A stretch of DNA of 7,953 bases from an uncultured Collinsella sp. (GTDB taxonomy: Bacteria; Actinomycetota; Coriobacteriia; Coriobacteriales; Coriobacteriaceae). The translations under genes were made by a program, and so were the position numbers. Location of the stretch: the NCBI GenBank assembly GCA_958407085.1, contig CATYHY010000058.1, positions 1-7,953 of the forward strand, given 5' to 3'. The notes under the pieces were generated by a model. That model saw only the letters and a list, made by a program, of their open reading frames with translations. It searched no databases and was not told the origin of the DNA. Of this stretch, positions 5,384 to 7,953 are shown piece by piece (position 1 is the first letter of the stretch; every line of letters starts with the position of its first letter).

Positions 5384-7136
5384 GGTCTAGGTATCCTCTC
5401 ACGTCTGCTTCGTAGTCCTCGATAATCTGCGGTCCCGCTGAGCCAAATTCAATAACGGTGTCGCCCACCAGGTCAAAGAGCGCTTCGTTGATGCTATCGA
5501 CGAGCATGTCCTCACTCTTGCCCGACTGTGCCACCGCCAATGTGGCCTGCGCCGTGTTCCGTTCGAGGAGCGCGCGAAGGAAGGCATCTGCGGCGGGCGC
5601 GAGTTTGTTCGCAGCTTCGGCAGACGTGGGCGTTACGGGTGCGGGCGCAGACACGAGGAGCGGTGCCACGACGCCGAAGTCTTCGGTGGAGACAGTCGGC
5701 TCGTCGGGTTCGTCTTGCCGTACGGTCATCTCGCAAGGTTCGGCAGTCATGCCAGGCGCAGGCTCGGTGTTCGGTTGCTCGATAAGCGTCGCCTCGGCTT
5801 CCACAGGCACATCGTCCTCGCGCTCCTCATCAATCAAAAGCGCCTCACGCGTTTGTGCGGCGGCACTCCGGATATGCCCCAGCTGGCTCAGATCGATATC
5901 GATCTTGACGGGCTGATGCGCGGCATCCCATGAAAGCCATGCCGTGATCTCGTCATCGATAATCTTAGCCAGATATTTGGGGACCTTCTCTTCCTTAAGG
6001 GGATGGCCGGGATCCAGTGCCAAGCGCAGGCGCTGATCACAAGCGCGCATCATCTCACCGAGCTTGCTGCTTTTTTGCCTGCTGCCGTGGATGCGCATGC
6101 ATTCCCAAAAGCCATTTTGACAGCGGTAGATGTGAATGGGGTCCAGGCGATATTCGCAGTCCTCGTGGCGCTCGGGCGCAAAGAACACGGCCGAGGCAAA
6201 CATGGTGTAGGGCATGGCCGTCTCCTCCCCAAACAAGCTCGCTACGATGCCAGTCTTTCGGTGCGTGTCATAGTAGCGCGCCATACGGACATATACGGCG
6301 CATGCCACGTGGCGCAGGTCGCGATGGTGGGAACGGTCGAGCCGTGAGTTATTCAGGTTGTACGTCGAGAGTGCGTCGATGGCGGCCATGAGCCGCTCCT
6401 CATGCGCCTCATCGGGCGGAAGGGGAAGCGTGGGCTCGGAGGTTTTGCGACGCGCAGGCGGCAGGTCCGACGGTGCCGGCGCGGGCACGAGGTCTCGCGC
6501 TGCGCGGCGCAGCTCGATGAGGGCGTTGTCGAATGCGACGGTTTTAGAGTCGCGAAGCAGCTTGGGATCGAGCTCATGGAACACGGCGTAGTCCTGCAGC
6601 CACACGCGTGCGAACCGGTCGATGCCGGGTTCAAAGGCGCGATAGGCATCCCAAAATGCCTTGATCTTGTCATAGCCGTCACGCGGATTGTCGACGCCAA
6701 TGCCGCAGATCAATTCGTAAAGATAAAGAAAAGCAAACGAGGTCGATGTCTCCTCGATATTGCCGCGGCGCACTTGGGCACGCCAGGTAAAGTAGCCGCG
6801 CAACTGTCGATCGCTCATGGCATTGTAGGTGGGAAAGTACGACTTAAAGGTGCCGTTGTAGGGGCAATCGTCCTCGAAGTCGGTCATCAGCAGGCCTTGG
6901 CGGTAAAAGAGCTCCGCCTCCGATAGCCAACGTCCCGCGCCGCCTTTGGGATCCTCTTGCCAGCGTGATATCTCGCGCATCTTGCGGTATTGGTCGGGGA
7001 GGAAGTTCTGCATCTGACGACCGGTCTTGAGAATCGGCTCGTCAGCATAGATTTCGTTTGAGAAGCGGGCGGACTGATGGGTCCGGGCTTCGGCCATAAT
7101 GCGCTCGATGAGCATCTTGACGTCCTGGTCGGCCAC
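5376..7136 (-). CDS. TerB-N / TerB-C domain protein, first gene of the operon
   Basis: This 586-residue protein starts at GTG with GAGAGGAGG four bases upstream. The TerB-N domain lies at about 70-215 and shows the family hallmark: MSDRQLRGYFTWRAQVRRG (107-125), then SFAFLYLYELICGIG (133-147). A middle region at about 245-400 has LSTYNLNNSRL, the aromatic/cysteine box YRCQNGFWECMRI (337-349) and a helix-rich stretch LGEMMRACDQRLR. A split TerB-C domain starts at about 411-437 (IDIDLSQLGHIRSAAAQTR onward) and ends at 544-582 with MLVDSINEALFDLVGDTVIEF and IIEDYEADVRGYL. Its halves are separated by an acidic, Pro/Ala/Thr-rich, probably disordered linker at about 438-512. I cannot identify a metal-binding TerB core. 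Family knowledge: these domains were described in genome-context studies of tellurite-resistance-type stress systems and occur beside helicases and ATPases; no enzyme activity is established. No signal peptide or membrane segment is seen. It probably acts as a scaffold or sensor for the ATPase and helicase encoded downstream (inference). Confidence 0.9.
   Translation of the reverse strand: MADQDVKMLIERIMAEARTHQSARFSNEIYADEPILKTGRQMQNFLPDQYRKMREISRWQEDPKGGAGRWLSEAELFYRQGLLMTDFEDDCPYNGTFKSYFPTYNAMSDRQLRGYFTWRAQVRRGNIEETSTSFAFLYLYELICGIGVDNPRDGYDKIKAFWDAYRAFEPGIDRFARVWLQDYAVFHELDPKLLRDSKTVAFDNALIELRRAARDLVPAPAPSDLPPARRKTSEPTLPLPPDEAHEERLMAAIDALSTYNLNNSRLDRSHHRDLRHVACAVYVRMARYYDTHRKTGIVASLFGEETAMPYTMFASAVFFAPERHEDCEYRLDPIHIYRCQNGFWECMRIHGSRQKSSKLGEMMRACDQRLRLALDPGHPLKEEKVPKYLAKIIDDEITAWLSWDAAHQPVKIDIDLSQLGHIRSAAAQTREALLIDEEREDDVPVEAEATLIEQPNTEPAPGMTAEPCEMTVRQDEPDEPTVSTEDFGVVAPLLVSAPAPVTPTSAEAANKLAPAADAFLRALLERNTAQATLAVAQSGKSEDMLVDSINEALFDLVGDTVIEFGSAGPQIIEDYEADVRGYLDHE
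5394..5400 (-). promoter_or_regulatory. Ribosome binding site of the ATPase gene, inside the TerB-N/C gene
   Basis: GAGAGGA on the minus strand lies ten bases before the ATG at 5383 and within the last codons of the TerB-N/C gene. With the 8-base overlap ATGAGTGA it suggests coupled translation of the two proteins. Confidence 0.6.
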
Positions 7137-7140
7137 CGCT

Positions 7141-7149
7141 CCTCCTCTC
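7141..7149 (-). promoter_or_regulatory. Ribosome binding site of the TerB-N/C gene
   Basis: GAGAGGAGG on the minus strand, then AGCG, then GTG at 7136. It fixes the start codon as GTG. The spacing is short but matches that of two other genes in the window. Confidence 0.7.
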
Positions 7150-7172
7150 GAACGCAGCTACGGTGACCTCAT

Positions 7173-7181
7173 ATCATAGCA
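7173..7181 (-). promoter_or_regulatory. Extended -10 promoter for the TerB-ATPase-helicase operon
   Basis: The minus strand reads TGCTATGAT, that is TG-n-TATGAT, one mismatch from the consensus extended -10 box. Transcription would start near 7166, giving a leader of about 30 bases. At a 17-base spacer the -35 position reads CGAACA, matching only three of six consensus bases, as is common when an extended -10 is present. This is the only promoter-like site I find in the 87-base gap between the DUF554 gene and the operon. Confidence 0.5.
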
Positions 7182-7223
7182 CAGCATCAAACAGATGTTC
7201 GAGATACCGCTGCGTAGATAGAT

Positions 7224-7940
7224 TTAGAACAGGAGGGCGTAGATGACGGCGATGACGACGGAGGGGAGCATGTTGGCCGTGCGGAAGGTCTGAGGCCGAA
7301 TAAGGTTAACGCCGACGCAGAAGATGAGCATGGAGCCCACAAGCGAAAGGCTGTCGAGGGCTGCGGTGGTCATGATGGGGGAGAGTGTGCCGGCAAAAAG
7401 CGTGATCGTGCCCTGGAATACGGCAACGGGCAGGGCCGAGAAGATGCAGCCGCGGCCAAGCGAGGCCGTCATGGTGCAGACGATGATGCAGTCCAGCGCG
7501 CCCTTCAGGGCAAGCGTGGACCAGTCGCCGAGCAGACCGTCCTGAATCGATCCTACGATGGCCATGGCGCCGATACACACGGTGAGCGATGCCGAGACAA
7601 AGGCGTTGGTGAACTCGTTGTCACCCTCGCTGCCGGTTTTGCGCTTGAGCCATTCGCCGAGGTTCTCGATGGCGGCTTCCAGGTTGATGGCCTCGCCGAT
7701 GAGTGAGCCGAGGGCAAATGAGACGATAAGCATGGTGGTGCCGGTGGTCGCCAACGCCTCTCCATCGATAACGAGCATCTTTTGCATGGTGCCGCCCAGG
7801 CCGATAAACAGAACGCACAACCCCGACGCCTTCATGAGCGTGTCTTGGATGCGGGGCGTAATGAACCGCCCACCCATGAGGCCAAGCAGACCGCCCGAGA
7901 TCAAAAGCGCGACGTTGATGATCGTTCCTAAACCCGGCAT
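7224..7940 (-). CDS. DUF554 (YqgA-like) family multi-pass membrane protein
   Basis: A complete 238-residue integral membrane protein of the DUF554 family, whose function is unestablished (possibly transport). Seen: GTIINVALLISGGLLGLMGG at 5-24, and hydrophobic segments at about 36-52, 66-84, 113-131, 142-164, 167-188, 196-214 and 221-238. The most conserved family block is also present: VCIGAMAIVGSIQDGLLGD (121-139) followed by LALKGALDCIIVCTMTASLG (143-162). The only long hydrophilic part is the loop at about 88-111 (WLKRKTGSEGDNE), probably cytoplasmic. The start ATG at 7940 has AGGAGG four bases ahead (7945-7950). The stop TAA is 87 bases before the GTG of the TerB-N/C gene. No convincing terminator is seen in between, so read-through into the operon is possible, but nothing suggests a shared function. 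Length is normal for the family and no key block is missing. Confidence 0.92.
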   Translation of the reverse strand: MPGLGTIINVALLISGGLLGLMGGRFITPRIQDTLMKASGLCVLFIGLGGTMQKMLVIDGEALATTGTTMLIVSFALGSLIGEAINLEAAIENLGEWLKRKTGSEGDNEFTNAFVSASLTVCIGAMAIVGSIQDGLLGDWSTLALKGALDCIIVCTMTASLGRGCIFSALPVAVFQGTITLFAGTLSPIMTTAALDSLSLVGSMLIFCVGVNLIRPQTFRTANMLPSVVIAVIYALLF

Positions 7941-7953
7941 GAACCCTCCTGTA

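Noticed and set aside
1518..7136. Complete BREX or classical tellurite-resistance (terZABCDE) locus
   Set aside because: No methylase, PglZ, PglW, PglY, TerD-type or TerC-type gene is present in the window; only the TerB-N/C protein and the BrxD/BrxHI-like pair are.
1..7953. Recent mobile island
   Set aside because: No integrase, transposase, tRNA attachment site or flanking direct repeats were seen, and base composition and ribosome binding site style look the same in all genes.

Overview
The window looks like ordinary chromosome of a GC-rich, Gram-positive-type bacterium. The ribosome binding sites are perfect AGGAGG sequences, GTG starts are used, and genes are tightly packed. Gene content and style would fit the Coriobacteriia (for example Collinsella and relatives), but that is inference and no marker gene here settles it. 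I see no tRNA, rRNA, CRISPR array, transposase, integrase or phage gene.

Left part (positions 3-1490, + strand): the 3' end of a stand-alone Elp3-type tRNA-modifying enzyme, cut by the window edge so that mainly the C-terminal acetyltransferase domain remains. Its stop codon directly abuts a spermidine-synthase-like, SAM-binding methyltransferase-fold protein with an N-terminal membrane anchor. These two genes run convergently into the next block, with a gap of only 27 bases.

Central part (7136 down to 1518, - strand): a three-gene operon encoding, in transcription order, a TerB-N/TerB-C domain protein, a P-loop ATPase resembling BrxD (DUF2791 type) and a large Lhr/BrxHI-like superfamily 2 helicase. 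The first two genes overlap by 8 bases. A good extended -10 promoter lies in front of the TerB-N/C gene. All three genes carry the same GAGAGGA core in front of their start. The ATPase-helicase pair resembles the ATPase/helicase part of type 2 BREX phage-defence systems, but no methylase, PglZ phosphatase, PglW kinase or PglY lies next to it. Instead the pair is joined to a TerB-N/C protein. This cassette, a probable DNA-processing or stress/defence module, is the main item of interest. A 12-bp perfect stem-loop sits exactly at the ATPase stop codon, ahead of the helicase gene. It may be an attenuator, a processing site or a dispersed palindromic repeat.

Right part (7940-7224, - strand): a complete DUF554 (YqgA-like) multi-spanning membrane protein. 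It reads in the same direction as the operon and could feed read-through into it, because no clear terminator lies between them.
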